Positions 10,642 through 22,200 of a stretch of DNA of 64,000 nucleotides are shown piece by piece. A model generated the notes under the pieces. The model searched no databases and was not told where the DNA came from. It saw only the letters and a program-made list of their open reading frames with translations. Made by a program: the position numbers and the translations under genes. Numbering within the stretch: the stretch's first letter is position 1; every line of letters begins with the position of its first letter. The DNA comes from Trichostrongylus colubriformis (lineage: Eukaryota; Nematoda; Chromadorea; Rhabditida; Trichostrongylidae): positions 34,034,343 through 34,098,342 of the forward strand of contig OZ022259.1 in assembly GCA_963978905.1 (NCBI GenBank), in the 5' to 3' direction.

Positions 10642-13600
10642 ATGTCCATAGGTGCTGAGTCAGATTACGAGGATCATGGTTTGTGGGCTGTTCCTTTGAT
10701 TTACAGAAAGAGTGCTCTGGTTGTATATTTTTTTGTAGATGAACCAGAGAATGGCAGAACCACGCCACCACTACCAAGCGATCGTGATTTTTATGCGATC
10801 TACGAATCTAAGGAGGTTTGCCTGCTTCGATTGGATTAGTGCCTTTTTTCCGTAATGTCGTAATGAGATCTGAGGTTAATTTTCTATCCGTTACTAGGTA
10901 TTGGGGAGAGGATTAGCATCCACTGTTCGTAAGTGCGTCGAAAAATCCTCCGGTCAGGTTTATGCCGTCAAAGTGGTCGACATTTCCACAGAGAAACAGT
11001 CTGAAGTCAGTTTTGAGTAGTGAATGTGTCTAGTCCTCGATTTTAGCATCTCAATAAGTGTTCTCCGTTAGTGCTACTATCTTTAAGTAGCAACGTCCGT
11101 TGGGATTGTAGTAAATTTGCGCATGTTATAGCACGAAGCACGTCGTCTCAAAGAGGAAACAATCTCTGAGATTGAGATACTTCGGCAAATTTCCGATCAC
11201 CCATCAATAAGTAATATTTGTTTTCTCTTTAACATTGTTTTCAGAGTTTATCCTGACTTTTCCAGTTACTATTCATGACTTCTATTCAACTCCCTCGTTC
11301 TTATTCGCTGTTTTCGAGATGGCACCAAAAGGAGAGTTATTTGATCAGCTGAACAGTACTGTGACAGTCTCAGAGAAGAAGGTCTCAAGATCTTCTCATA
11401 AATTAGTGCCAAGAAGGATTTTGTATCGCCTCTTCCAGGCTCGCCGTTTGATGCGCCAACTATTCGATGGTGTGGCCTTCATGCATAGCAAAAACATTGT
11501 ACACCGTGACTTGAAACTCGAGAACATTCTGTGTATCGATGATGAACGAATAGTGATATCTGACTTCGGCTTTGCAATTAAACTCAAGGAGAACCAATTA
11601 TTGAGAGGTGATATTCGTGATTGAATTGAGCAACCATCGCTTAGTTTGCCGCCCTTATTCACAGCTATTTTTATCATTTTAGAGTTGTGTGGAACACCTG
11701 GTTATCTTTCTCCAGAAATACTGAGATGTCAGATGTATGAAGATGCACCGGGGTATTCTTATCCCGTAGACGAGTGGGCTCTCGGAGTTATCATGTACAC
11801 CTTACTTGCTGGTTATGCCCCATTTTATCATCGAAGTTGAGTTTTCTCTCATGAGATTTCAGACATACGTGAGCAGTTGTCTTCCCACTTACGTCTACTT
11901 TCCGCAGTATATCAAATGTACCACATTTGAACATGTACAACACATCCACCACGTTATGATAAAGGCTTGCGCATCATGACAGTTCACTATAGCTCCACAT
12001 TCTGCAGTATTTCTCGGTTTGCTCACGAGCTCTAGGATTGATCGGGTTTGATCCTAGACTTCGTGAGCCGATACGGGCCCAGATTGGTGGTTCTCAGTTC
12101 TACAATAAAACGCTGAATCTGGGACTACAACGCGGCATTTCTCGTACCTCCATCACTTCGCGGTCGGCTAATTAACGAAAAGCTTGTGTTATATTGAGAG
12201 GACAAAACTACGGACTCGTACATTGGCTGAATCTCACAGTCCTCCTAGGGTCGAGTTACGTTGTAAGGGCAGTACGGTATCGAGTAGTGGCTTGGGGTTG
12301 TTACAAAACGAATTTATCAGTGCTGGATTTATTTTCATGCCAAGCTGGCACATTGCCAGCCTACAGTGCGTAATTCGCGCATAAATACATACTAATGCAC
12401 AGCATTTCCTTCCTCAGTTAGTGCGCCAAACGCCAGAAATTCGCATCCTCGGATGTTCGTAGTGGCCGCCATTGTTCCAAGACCGTATGCTCATGATGGT
12501 TTTATCCTCTTTATGCTCGACCCAATCCTCTCTCTTGTGGAAGCTTCCATTTCGTAAGAAGTAATTGTGGATATGAAATGATTACTAGAGTGAAGTCTAA
12601 AAAGGGTTGTGGAGCGTGTTATGACACCATGTTCTAGGCACACAGGTGGTGGGGGATGGACTGTAGTGGGTGTGGAATGGCTTGATTGGGCAAAAGGAAG
12701 TCTTGCATGAGACTTATCACTGATTTTTTTCTCCCTAGACTGATACTTAGCCCCACTACTATCACCTTTACGTTGGCCTGAAATTTGCACACCACATGTC
12801 TTTGAATATGTACAGCTGCCTATTTTGTAGTCATCGTTTTCATTTATATTAATACTGAGTATACTGAGTAGGATTGAGCGATTTTTACTTCCCTTCTCTT
12901 AATTTTGGAATTGAGAAGCATTACGACATCTATCCGCTCAGAAAAGGAGTGTCTGCTGTTCCGTAAACCCCTTTGCTCGCATTCTCGCTTCGTTTTTAAC
13001 CACAAATCGAGTTATGTCGAGTCATGAACTTTTCAAAAAAATTGGCTCCTCAGTGTGACGTGGTTATAACTGGAATAAAGTGATTTTAGCTCAACGGCTG
13101 GGTGTATAATCCAGCCAGTGCACTGAAATCTGCACTCGAATCTCATATTTAGGCAGTTGCTTATGATGCGTATGATCCAAGAAGGCAGGTATGAATTCCG
13201 AGCTGAACAGTGGTCCACTATTACCCAAGAAGCAAAGGATATGGTGAGGCTTTCTACAGTTTTAAAACATTTCTAAGACTCAAACATCGCCAATTTCTTC
13301 AGTTCGTATGTTTCCAAAGTCGCAGTTTTTATCATACTGGAGGTTGCAATATTACTTCTTTTTACCAATACCATAACCAAGGGATTCAAGAATTAGAATG
13401 TGATGGAGGATGGTTGTGTAGTAGTTCCGACGTTTTTACTAGTTACTCTTCTTCAGAGCTTCTTCTCCAGATTGGAAAGCGGCAAGTCCTCAAAAGTTTT
13501 ACAGTATAAACACTGCAAGCATCAATACATCGCCAGTGATTCATTTCATTATTTCAGATATCTGGCTTATTGCGAGTTAACCCAGCAGAAAGGCTGACAG

Positions 13601-16600
13601 CTAAACAATGTTTGACGGAGCCTTGGATGAATACAGTGGGTGAAGCTTACTCGAAACCGGATATGCGGAAGCTCTTCAGACAAGTGAGTTTCGCTTCCCG
13701 TTGACCGGTCCACTTCTTTAGTTTTTTCTTTACACTTTTCAGTCAATTATTCTGGTTCGTTTTTTCTGTCGTCTCAGAAATTACAAGTATCTCAAGACTC
13801 TCGTCGACCGTGATGCCCTTCGGAAACGTCCGTTCAGAGATCGGGATGTACGTTTTTTGACATTCGTTCATTTTTACCAGAATTTTCAGTAAAAGGCCAC
13901 TCTCTTCGTGCGAAAATGTCGATTTTGAAGCTGTAATCGATAATTAATTCCCTGAAAGAAGTGTCGAGTGTCACATAGTCATATGCGTGACACCTTCGAA
14001 GAAGGGCTAACGCTAGGATGTTGAAATTTTGACTAACTTCCAAAATAACTCTAGGATTCTTTTCCGATCTTAAACTGAGATTCTGCTCAATTTTGGGAAG
14101 CTCGCAGTGGTATCGTAAAAAAAGCTTCCTAACGATGGCCGCAAAGGGGTGTATGTCGTTTGGCGCGGCCCTTGCAGCTAATTTGCTAGTGGGGCACATG
14201 GGCCGTCTGGACTCTCCCAGATTTACCTAAGCCTTTTCAGGGGAGGAGCTTTGGCAGTGCCCCATTGGCAAATTAGCTCCATGGGGCCGCGCCAAACGAC
14301 CATCTCCTCCGCAAAGTGGTGACGGCAATGCGTTTCCACAATGCGACTAGCGTTAGGACGCACTTTTTTCTCGCATACTATGCCATGGGGGCATGTAGTT
14401 TCAAAAGGAGTTCAGTTAAAAAATCTTCAACATAGAATCGTTTCGCGGTGAAAGCGTAAGAAGAGGTCGCAGTTCATGTCTTCTTATTCATTTTATTACG
14501 TGTTCAATTTTCTGCCGTGTCTGAGATTTCTAAAGAACGATTTACTGTGTTCATGGAGGGTACGAAAGTATTAGTTCAGAAATTTTCACTGCGAAATTAT
14601 ATGTAGAGCCATTGTAAAAAACAGTCGCTTGCGTGCAAGACCGTGCCACCGGTCCGGAATGAGTACGACTGCAAAGCAATCGCTCGTCCATTTAAAACCA
14701 CTAGTTCTTAAACATTTGTGTATTTCCAAACGAAGTATTACTAGAACTTTTGATTAGCGGCTCATGGAACGAATATAAAAGATTCTGGTAATTTTTGCGC
14801 ATTTGTAAAAAAGATGGTTCACGATGCCTGACGTGGTGACGCATGAGATATATGCATACCAGTCGGATCGGCCGGCTAACGCAGGCCAATCCTCGTGGGG
14901 CAGCTTTGACGTTTTGAAGCGGGGAGCGACATTCCGCTCGTCGCTTGCGCGGCGAGCCAACTTAGGCCGCTTCCATACTTTGCGCACCGACGCCGGCACG
15001 CGCGTGACGGCGTCGGTGCGCAAAGTATGGAAGCAGCCTTACGCACGCGCGCGGAGCGTGCATTGCAGTAGGAATGAATCTGATATGGGTGTATGTTGTT
15101 TGGCGCGGCCCCTTGCAGCTAATTTGCCACCCTAAGACCGAGTTCATACTTTGTGGTGTCGGCGGCAGGGCGTGTCTGGGTGTCTGTGCGTCTCGGCTTG
15201 TGCCACTTTGTCTTATTGCCTGCGTCGTCTCTGTACCTCTTCCGTGCTACTCTTCCTCGCTGCCCGTGAACGCTGCCACACCCTCCGGTGCAAAGTATGT
15301 ATGCAGCCTAACGCCGACCATTCGACGCATGTTCTGCGACGGATAACTCGTAGAGATCATCGAATGCTCAGATGTTCGTAGTTGATAATTGCCATGCAAA
15401 AGACTTCGTCAAACAAAAACTGCAAATTACTGACTTTTAATGACCTCATTTTATAACACTGGCGAACTGAGCGTGAATTCTGGCAATTTTTTACCGCTTT
15501 CGGCTTTTTTCGTCTCCGCTATGTTTTCAACCATGGGTTCAACCATGGGAAATACTGCTTGTTTGCGCCGGGGAATTTTCTTTTTCAGTGCTTCATTAAT
15601 AAGGCCCTTCATGTGATAATTATCACTACCATTCTGAGGATTCGGTGCTGTGGACGGGACGCAGAGAATGCTTTGAGTGGTCCGTGTTGGGTGGCAACTG
15701 CGGCTCATGTGCCCCATTGGCAAATTAGCTGCAAGGGTCGCGCAATCGACCGTCTCCCTTCAAATAAATAAATAAATAAATATGGGTCTATACGTATTGT
15801 TAGTATTGTAATCAAAACTCTACTATCATCGGCTTCGATGGGAACTAGGGAATATCCTACCCACCTTTCACCCCTGTCCACCAAAGGCAGATCCCCTTCA
15901 AAGGAATGACAGGCTTCGATCCGAACACAAAAGAAAATTGGTAATGGTACAAAAGTAGGGGAAATGAAGCGGAACGGTCAAAAAATCCGAGAAATGCGAC
16001 CCCGTCTCCTACCGCTGATCCAAGTGTGTAAGGCACTATCAACAAGGGGGCGAGCCACGTTAAAAAGGGCGGCAGCAGTTGGTGGAGTCTCTCGGAGACT
16101 CGGAGCTTTGAGAGGACATGCTTGTATCAGTTCTAGAGGAAACACTGCCCTTAACTGAATACCGATAGACACCAGCCTGCTCAAATCACATCACTTCCTA
16201 ATGGTCACCGAGCTCAAATAGTTACCTGGATAGTTGGTACTAATTCTGTAATTATGGCGGTGTTAGGCTTAGTTTTTGTGAGCTCCGTACACATGAATTG
16301 TTTCCCACCGAATAACAAAGTGCCCGATCTCTCTAGACTCTTTCGTAAATTGCCCGATTTTCGGCACCTGAGCAAGGAATCGAATTTGCTCAACTATCGA
16401 TTTCGGCGCAACCCCTCCCATGATGGAGAGAGCTAGGCTCAGAACTTTTGTGCTCCGTACACATGGGTTGGCCCCTACCCAGAGTACCAACTAGTTCGAC
16501 CTCTCCAGGCCCGTTCCTAATTTGTTTGTTGTGTGCTCTTTACACTCTGGTAAGTACCGACCTAATCCTTACCTACCCAACTTCTACAGCACCTTTTTTA

Positions 16601-18417
16601 ACTCGGCCGATTTTTAGCATCCGAGCGAAGACTTCATTTTAATCACCCATCGATTTTTGGCTCAAGCCCCGACATGGTGGGCGAAGTGAGGTCTAGTTCT
16701 TATGTGCTTCTTACAAGGGAAGGACCCCAGGTCGAAGTGGCCATTCGGAATGGGATACATATGATCCGACGTATTTTCGGACGCTGATCTCGAATCTGTA
16801 TCCGAAATTTGCAAAACGATTCTCTGAGCGGAGTTATGGAGGTTTTTTTGAAAAAACAATACTATTATGGTAGGTTTGGAAGCCCATAGCACGCGAGCCA
16901 GACCTTCTTGCGCAAAACCAGGGAGATTTTTGTGCTCAGGGAGTCAAATTACCCCAGAAGACAAGTTTTTAGCCAATTCGAGAATTTGACCAAATTTCGG
17001 AAAAATTCACGGGCTATAGGGTGGCAGCTCAATGAACAAAGGAGAAGTCGTTGACCCTTGCCTAGGAAATGCTCCTAATTGACGCTTGTTTCGTACATTT
17101 AGTGCGATGGGCAAGTGTAAAAGGTATGTGTGGGCTATTTTGTTCAGGTTGCAGGGTTTTTTGTAGAAGAAAATTCAAAAACTACGACTTTATAACCTGG
17201 CCACCCCCAATTTTCCGAAGTTGGACCAAAAACTGGATTTGGCTGAAAATTTGCACAGAGGGGTAATCCGACCCCCTGTGCACGAATATTATAATCTTTT
17301 CACGCAAAAACGCCTAATTCGTGTGGTACGGGAATCTCTTCGACTTGGTATCCTTCCCTTGTGAGTAATGTTAGCAGTTATAAATAAAGTGGCAGAGTAA
17401 ATGATGGGTGTGATAGGTACCAGTCCAAGGAAACGTCCAGAAGTGGAAGAAAAGCACTTACTGACAATGAAACACAAAATGCAAAAAAATTCGCACTGGC
17501 GGGGAGCAAATCCTCGACCCCTCTCCTGCAGATCCGCAGCACTACCACTGAGCCGCTGAGGCCGTTGACTGCTCAGCAACGACCATGCTGATGAACCGTT
17601 CAATCAAAAAAACCTCCATAACTCCGCTCAGAGAATCGTTTTGCAAATTTGGAATGCAGATTCGAGATCAGCGTCCGAAAAGAGATCGGACCATATGCAT
17701 CTTATTCCAAATGGCCACTTCGACCTGGGGTCCTTCCCTTGTTACACATGGGCTAGCCCCTACGCAATCCTCACTTGCCCGACCTCTACAGGCCACTTCT
17801 GATTCACCCGATTTTTGACCATTTCTTCACAAGCCCCGCCTGCAGTTGGATGAGATATGAACTGAGAAAAGGTATAAGATGAGATATGAATCGAAGAAAG
17901 GAATATGGTGAGAGGTAAACTGTAACGAGGGGGATCGATATAAGGCCCATTCTTTACTCACCCGATTTTTGACCATTGCTTTTATATGTAGGTAATGGAT
18001 AGATGATTGAAGTTACTATCAATGGGTTAATGTCAGTAATCATGACAAAATCAGTACAAAAAAGCAAGAGGTCAGGATTTCACGGGATTACTTACTTGCC
18101 GTATTGGGAATGTGATATTTCTCATGGTGAGCTTGTGATGAAGGAGTGAAACCAGTTTTCAACAAATATGAGAAGTTTCAAAGCTGTTGCCTTCTAAAAT
18201 TATTTTCCTTGTCTCGTGCAGCAGAGAAGTCCGATGTAGCTCTTGGTGCTTGCAGTGGTTCGGCTACAGTTAAATCCATAACTTGCAGATTCGTCGCGAA
18301 GCCGAGGCTGCTATATTCTCTGTATACGGTCATTGGGTAAATCGTGGATTCTACTATTCTCGCGACATGCTGTTCGCTAACAAACCACGACCCAAATATC
18401 AGAAGACAGAGGCCTGA
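10642..18417 (+). CDS. phkg-1: Phosphorylase b kinase gamma catalytic subunit
   Basis: A Ser/Thr kinase that phosphorylates and activates glycogen phosphorylase. Exons read: 10642-10678, 10739-10815, 10898-11005, 11132-11210, 11266-11381, 11439-11607, 11683-11836, 13153-13243, 13558-13683, 13743-13847, 18289-18417; together about 396 residues (human 387-406). Visible kinase elements: '[10 protein letters not shown]' glycine loop, 'YAVKVVD' lysine, 'HPSIITIHDFY', catalytic '[12 protein letters not shown]', 'ISDFGFA', and '[14 protein letters not shown]', where Glu replaces the activation-loop phospho-residue, a family hallmark. The tail '[18 protein letters not shown]' in exon 11, 4.4 kb downstream, matches the conserved C-terminal domain that binds calmodulin and regulatory subunits. 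Oddities: HRDLKLEN has Leu where Pro is usual, and the exon 7/8 junction lacks a canonical donor in the correct phase (one base appears missing near 11836). C. elegans keeps this gene beside NAA15, as I recall. Confidence 0.9.
11837..13152. other. Phosphorylase kinase intron 7
   Basis: No exon was recognised. Bases 12021-12068 form a hairpin ('ctcacgagctctaggat' with 'atcctagacttcgtgag'). The rest is unremarkable AT-rich sequence. The 5' end of this intron is where the kinase frame loses phase, so an unseen micro-exon here cannot be ruled out. Confidence 0.4.
14148..14309. repeat. GC-rich foldback element, 'gtttggcgcggcc' family, copy 1
   Basis: The left end 'gtcgtttggcgcggccc' is repeated inverted at the right end 'gggccgcgccaaacgac', and both arms continue through 'agctaatttgc' and 'tggggca'. 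The loop holds 'ctcccagatttacctaagcc'. A second complete copy in opposite orientation is at 22346-22506, and the two ends of a larger relative bound 15087-15760. It has no coding capacity. It lies in the last intron of the phosphorylase kinase gene. Confidence 0.75.
14962..15041. repeat. Near-perfect palindrome, 'ccatactttgcgc' family
   Basis: A 26-base arm starting 'cttccatactttgcgcacc' is followed after a short 'gcacgcgcgtga' spacer by its exact reverse complement ending 'ggtgcgcaaagtatggaag'. The same words recur in inverted pairs at 15136-15318 and 45272-45562 and once at 39868-39905, so this is a dispersed hairpin family rather than a local accident. Confidence 0.8.
15087..15760. repeat. 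Composite foldback element with a nested hairpin
   Basis: The ends are the arms of the 'gtttggcgcggcc' family, 'ttgcagctaatttgcca' on the left and the complement 'tggcaaattagctgcaa' on the right, about 0.6 kb apart instead of the usual 160 bases. Immediately inside the left arm is an inverted pair of the 'atactttg' family (about 15136-15318). The simplest reading is a small foldback element enlarged by insertion of another. No open frame resembles a protein. Confidence 0.55.
16270..16640. repeat. Degenerate direct repeats in the last kinase intron
   Basis: The phrase 'gctccgtacacatg' occurs at about 16280 and again at about 16452, each followed by related text ('cccgatttt', 'cgacctctccaggcc'). 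A further diverged relative is at about 17738-17835 ('ttacacatgggctagcccc', 'gacctctacaggcc', 'cacccgatttttgacc'), with one more 'cacccgatttttgacc' at about 17958. This looks like a decayed tandem or dispersed repeat of about 175-200 bases. Confidence 0.5.
16717..17745. repeat. Long inverted repeat, about 1 kb, with tRNA-like insert
   Basis: The left arm (16717-16860) contains 'aagggaaggaccccaggtcg', 'cgctgatctcgaat' and 'aaaacgattctctgagcgga'. The right arm (17605-17745) contains the same words as reverse complements: 'tccgctcagagaatcgtttt', 'attcgagatcagcg', 'cgacctggggtccttccctt'. Arm identity is high over about 140 bases. No transposase is visible between the arms, so it is best called a foldback or non-autonomous terminal-inverted-repeat element. 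Confidence 0.7.
17495..17562 (-). repeat. tRNA-derived SINE-like fragment
   Basis: On the - strand the sequence starts 'GGCCTCAGCGGCTCAGTGG', which fits a tRNA A-box, and about 35 bases on has 'GGGGTCGAGGATTTG', a weakened B-box. A cloverleaf cannot be completed, so a functional tRNA is unlikely. It sits inside the 16717-17745 inverted repeat. Confidence 0.4.
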
Positions 18418-19219
18418 AAGCACCAGTCCGCAGAAGGCAGCTTCCATTGTCGTCGTCCAGTCGACATTTTCGAGGAATAGTAGATGCAGCTTAGATAGGG
18501 GACTTGACCAGATGTACTTGAACTTTGAATAGCGTTTGTGTGTTTTGGTCAGCATGTTGCTTTTGACACGATGAGGGCTCGTAGATAGGGCCCGTAATAA
18601 TGTTAATTTTAAGGTAAGGTATGTCTGCTTTTCACAATCGGTCTTTGAGGTATTCGGGAGTTTACCGCTGAGTACTGACCTGACCCTGTCGGAAGCACGA
18701 CATGTACTAGATATTGCACTGCTCCAATTTCTAGAGATCTTGATCCTAGCACTTTTGCCACAGCTTTTTCTGTATCGTTGGTTCGCGCCTTTTTGCGTAC
18801 TCAGGAAAGTGGCAGTGTTGTTGAGAAGTTGTCAACGTAGCAAGTGTCGCCATGATGTGTGTTACTCTAGGACATGAGATCTGAATGGAGTAGTACAACG
18901 GAACATTAGTGTTCGAAATGTTATTACTTCACGAATGTTTTTTGTTCATTCTAAACTTGTACATTGTTGTATATACTTGATCAACCGGTAGCTTTTACTG
19001 TTGTGTGGTTTTAAGAAGCTTAAAGCATTTTTTTTGCAATGCTCACTTTGTCAAACAGCAGATCCGATTCGAAGGTCATACCTAAGTGAAGTGCAGTGCT
19101 GAATGAAACACAAATTTTTTCAAGCCCCTTCCTACTTCTCGCTATCTTGTGGATTGGTGGATGTGAATCTCTGGAAGCTATGAGCGACGCGTTCGACAGC
19201 TTGTGAGAATTTATTCAAA
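18418..19219. other. Intergenic spacer phosphorylase kinase to XPD
   Basis: This holds the kinase 3' UTR and the 5' region of XPD. No coding exon or repeat family was recognised. Confidence 0.5.
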
Positions 19220-22200
19220 ATGAGGTGAATGAATCGAATGGGTGGTACACGGGGAGGGTGGAGAGAACGCCTCCGTGATTATTGGGAAAGAAGGTTTTGC
19301 GGTGGGTGAAACACCTATAATCCAACGCAAAACCCTCTCTTCATGGAGGAATTGTTTCACCTACCACAAAAGCCTTTTCTACCCACTCGTAGGCAGGAAC
19401 ATGTGCTGTTATCCCTCTACGACCTTGCTATCCGCAAAGAATCATCTGCGGTATAGTCGAGTGATCGAATTTTGAATACCTTTATGCAGGATAGATGTCG
19501 ACGGACTGGATGTGCTCTTCCCATATGATTATGTTTACCCAGAGCAGGTGTTATATATGCAGGAGGTCAAGAAAGCCATCGATGCTCAGGTAAAGTATAG
19601 AAATGGATGGGCTATGGACTGAAGTTCGATAACTGTTTTAGGGACACTGCCTTTTGGAAATGCCTTCCGGCACGGGGAAGACGGTCTCACTTCTCTCTTT
19701 GGTGGTAGCCTACATGAGAAGGTTTCCCGATCGCCTTGGTACGATGAAGGATAATTATTATATCCCCCATCACTTTTTTTCATTATTTTTAGATAAACTG
19801 GTCTATTGTTCTCGAACAATCCCTGAGATTGAGAAATGTATGGAGGAGTTACGTGGTTTATACAAATTCTACGAGCGTCAAACATCAGTAAGAGCTTCGT
19901 CGTTTTTGTCTGTAATCATTTACTCATGTGCATCCGTGAAGAAACTTTGCTTTGCCTATTGATGTGCTATAACTTCAGAGTGCTCCCCCATTCGTTGCGG
20001 TGGCAATGTCTGCTCGAAAAAATCTTTGCATAAATGAATCTGTAGCATCATTAAGACAAGGTATGTCGTATATCTTGAAAATGGTCACTTGAGGATATCA
20101 GCGATGGTGGAACCTTGATGTACAGGCACTAACTGAGGATTCCGTATACCTGTATACATTACCCTACTGCCCACATAAAATTGTGATTTCTTTGTATTTT
20201 CGAAGTTACTATAGGGGATATTTTTGATGGGATCATTGCGAAATTTCAATTGTCCGTTTCGAGCGATCTTGATCAACCATATATACCTTTGTATCGTAGC
20301 TATAGCTCGTCGGGAGCCAGTGCCTAAGAGGCCTGCAGTCATTTTTTGCTTTCGCAAGCTTTGCTAAGGCTGTCCAAATCACTCCTCAATATCTAGCTTC
20401 GCAAGCTTTGCTAAGGCTGTCCAAATCATTCCTCAAAGCTTCTATCATTGTTTGTTTTGTTTCATTTATTTCGCATGTGTTATTAGGTTCATTGGTGGAT
20501 GGTGCCTGTCAAAGGCTAACTGCTAGCTTCGTACGCGCACGTCGCCAGTTGGACTCGTCCATTCCGTCGTGTTCGTTTTTTGAAACTCTTAACGCTCAGC
20601 AACAGTTTAGTCTCTCTCCTGGAATATATAACCTCGTGAGTTGCTTTTTTTTCGCTCAAATAGATCTTAGTGTAGTTACAATCACATTCGTCACCTAACG
20701 ACTACATCCCGAAAAATGCGGGTATGCTTCTATTTTCTTTTTAGAGTGATCTCAAGCAGCTTGGTCATGAACGCGGTATTTGTCCCTATTTCGTTTCACG
20801 TGAAGCGATCAGAAAAGCATCAATAGTGGTCTACTCCTATCACTACATCCTCGATCCCAAAATCGCTGAGTTGGTGTCTAAGGATTTCAGTCGCAGGTAA
20901 GCGGTTGTCTTTCGAAGAAATTTCACCCTAGAGAACAAATGATGGGGAAATGGGATAGTGATTCACCCTCAGTGACGTTGTTCCTTTTCGACCGCTACCT
21001 GTTCAGTCATTACCGTGAAACATTGTCAAACACTTTACAAATTTTTTAGCTCAGTTATAACTCTCATGGCGGCTGCTGTGTTAGTTCGCAGCTAGTTTAT
21101 AACTTGTCGTAAGGGGCGCATGAGAAACGTATCAATTAACGAGTGCAGATCGCTCACGTTTACGGCCTAACGCTTGAAATACACAAGCGCGGATCACTGG
21201 ATCGCGGTAAATGGCATAGAGCAACGCATGCAGGGGAGATTCTCCTTCGACCTTCGCCTTTTTTATACCTCCACCGATAGCAATCGTGAGGAACTATTGC
21301 AAGCTTAAGATCTAATGGTGCTATTTCAGAAGTGAAATTTTGACGTCTGTTATTAACCAGCTCCAAGGCGCATGCAAGCTATAGCAATCAGTAATCATTT
21401 CGTTTCAGATATTTGTTAATATGGTGAGGGTGTGGGGAAGGTGTGGAGGATTGTAGGCTCGGGTTTGCCGCATGTGAACTTAAACCTCATTTCTGTGGTG
21501 TTGAAGAGCTCCACTGCAGACTTATCATATTTTAGATCGTGTGTTGTTTTTGACGAAGCGCATAACATTGACAATGTGTGCATCGAATCTATGTCAATTA
21601 CTGTCACCCAAAAGCATACGGAAAAGGCCGCGCAGGAACTGTTGAAGTGGGTTGGTTGTCCACAAAGCAGGCTCTTTACTATTCACATATTCGCTCAATA
21701 ATTGAGACGTTTTGAGTCTTGACTCAGCAGTTCAAAGGATGAAATCAGAGAATTCTGAACGGCTGCAAAACGAATACGAAAAATTGGTGGAAGGATTGCG
21801 AAGGTAAATAATGTCATAAGAGTTAGAGAAATGGGGACCCTTCTCAAATCATGACTTTCCAGAACGGAGCAAGAAAGAGCGAATGACGAGCGATTAGCAA
21901 ATCCTGTCCTTCCTGATGCAATATTGCATGAAGCTGTCCCTGGTTCAATCAGAACTGCTCAACATTTTGTTCTGTTCATGAAGAGAGTCGTCGAATATGT
22001 GAGGCACCGTATGAGGAGTTCTCAGGTTTGTGAAACAATGAAACTTAGAGCAAGTCTTGAAAATGACTACATATTGGATGGAATGTGGACAGTCGAGGAG
22101 CGAAAGCTTAAAGTCAGAGATTGTGGTAATGTGGGTGATGAGGAATCCCAAAAGGAGTCATTCACTAAAAAATTACGGGTCTGAAAGGTCTATTTTTAGC

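Noticed and set aside
13834..14199. 121-codon - strand frame downstream of kinase exon 10
   Set aside because: No recognisable protein, no splice context, and it runs into a foldback element.
18178..18555. 125-codon - strand frame with a hydrophobic stretch (18178-18555)
   Set aside because: It overlaps the last phosphorylase kinase exon on the opposite strand, which has clear family similarity and correct phase.
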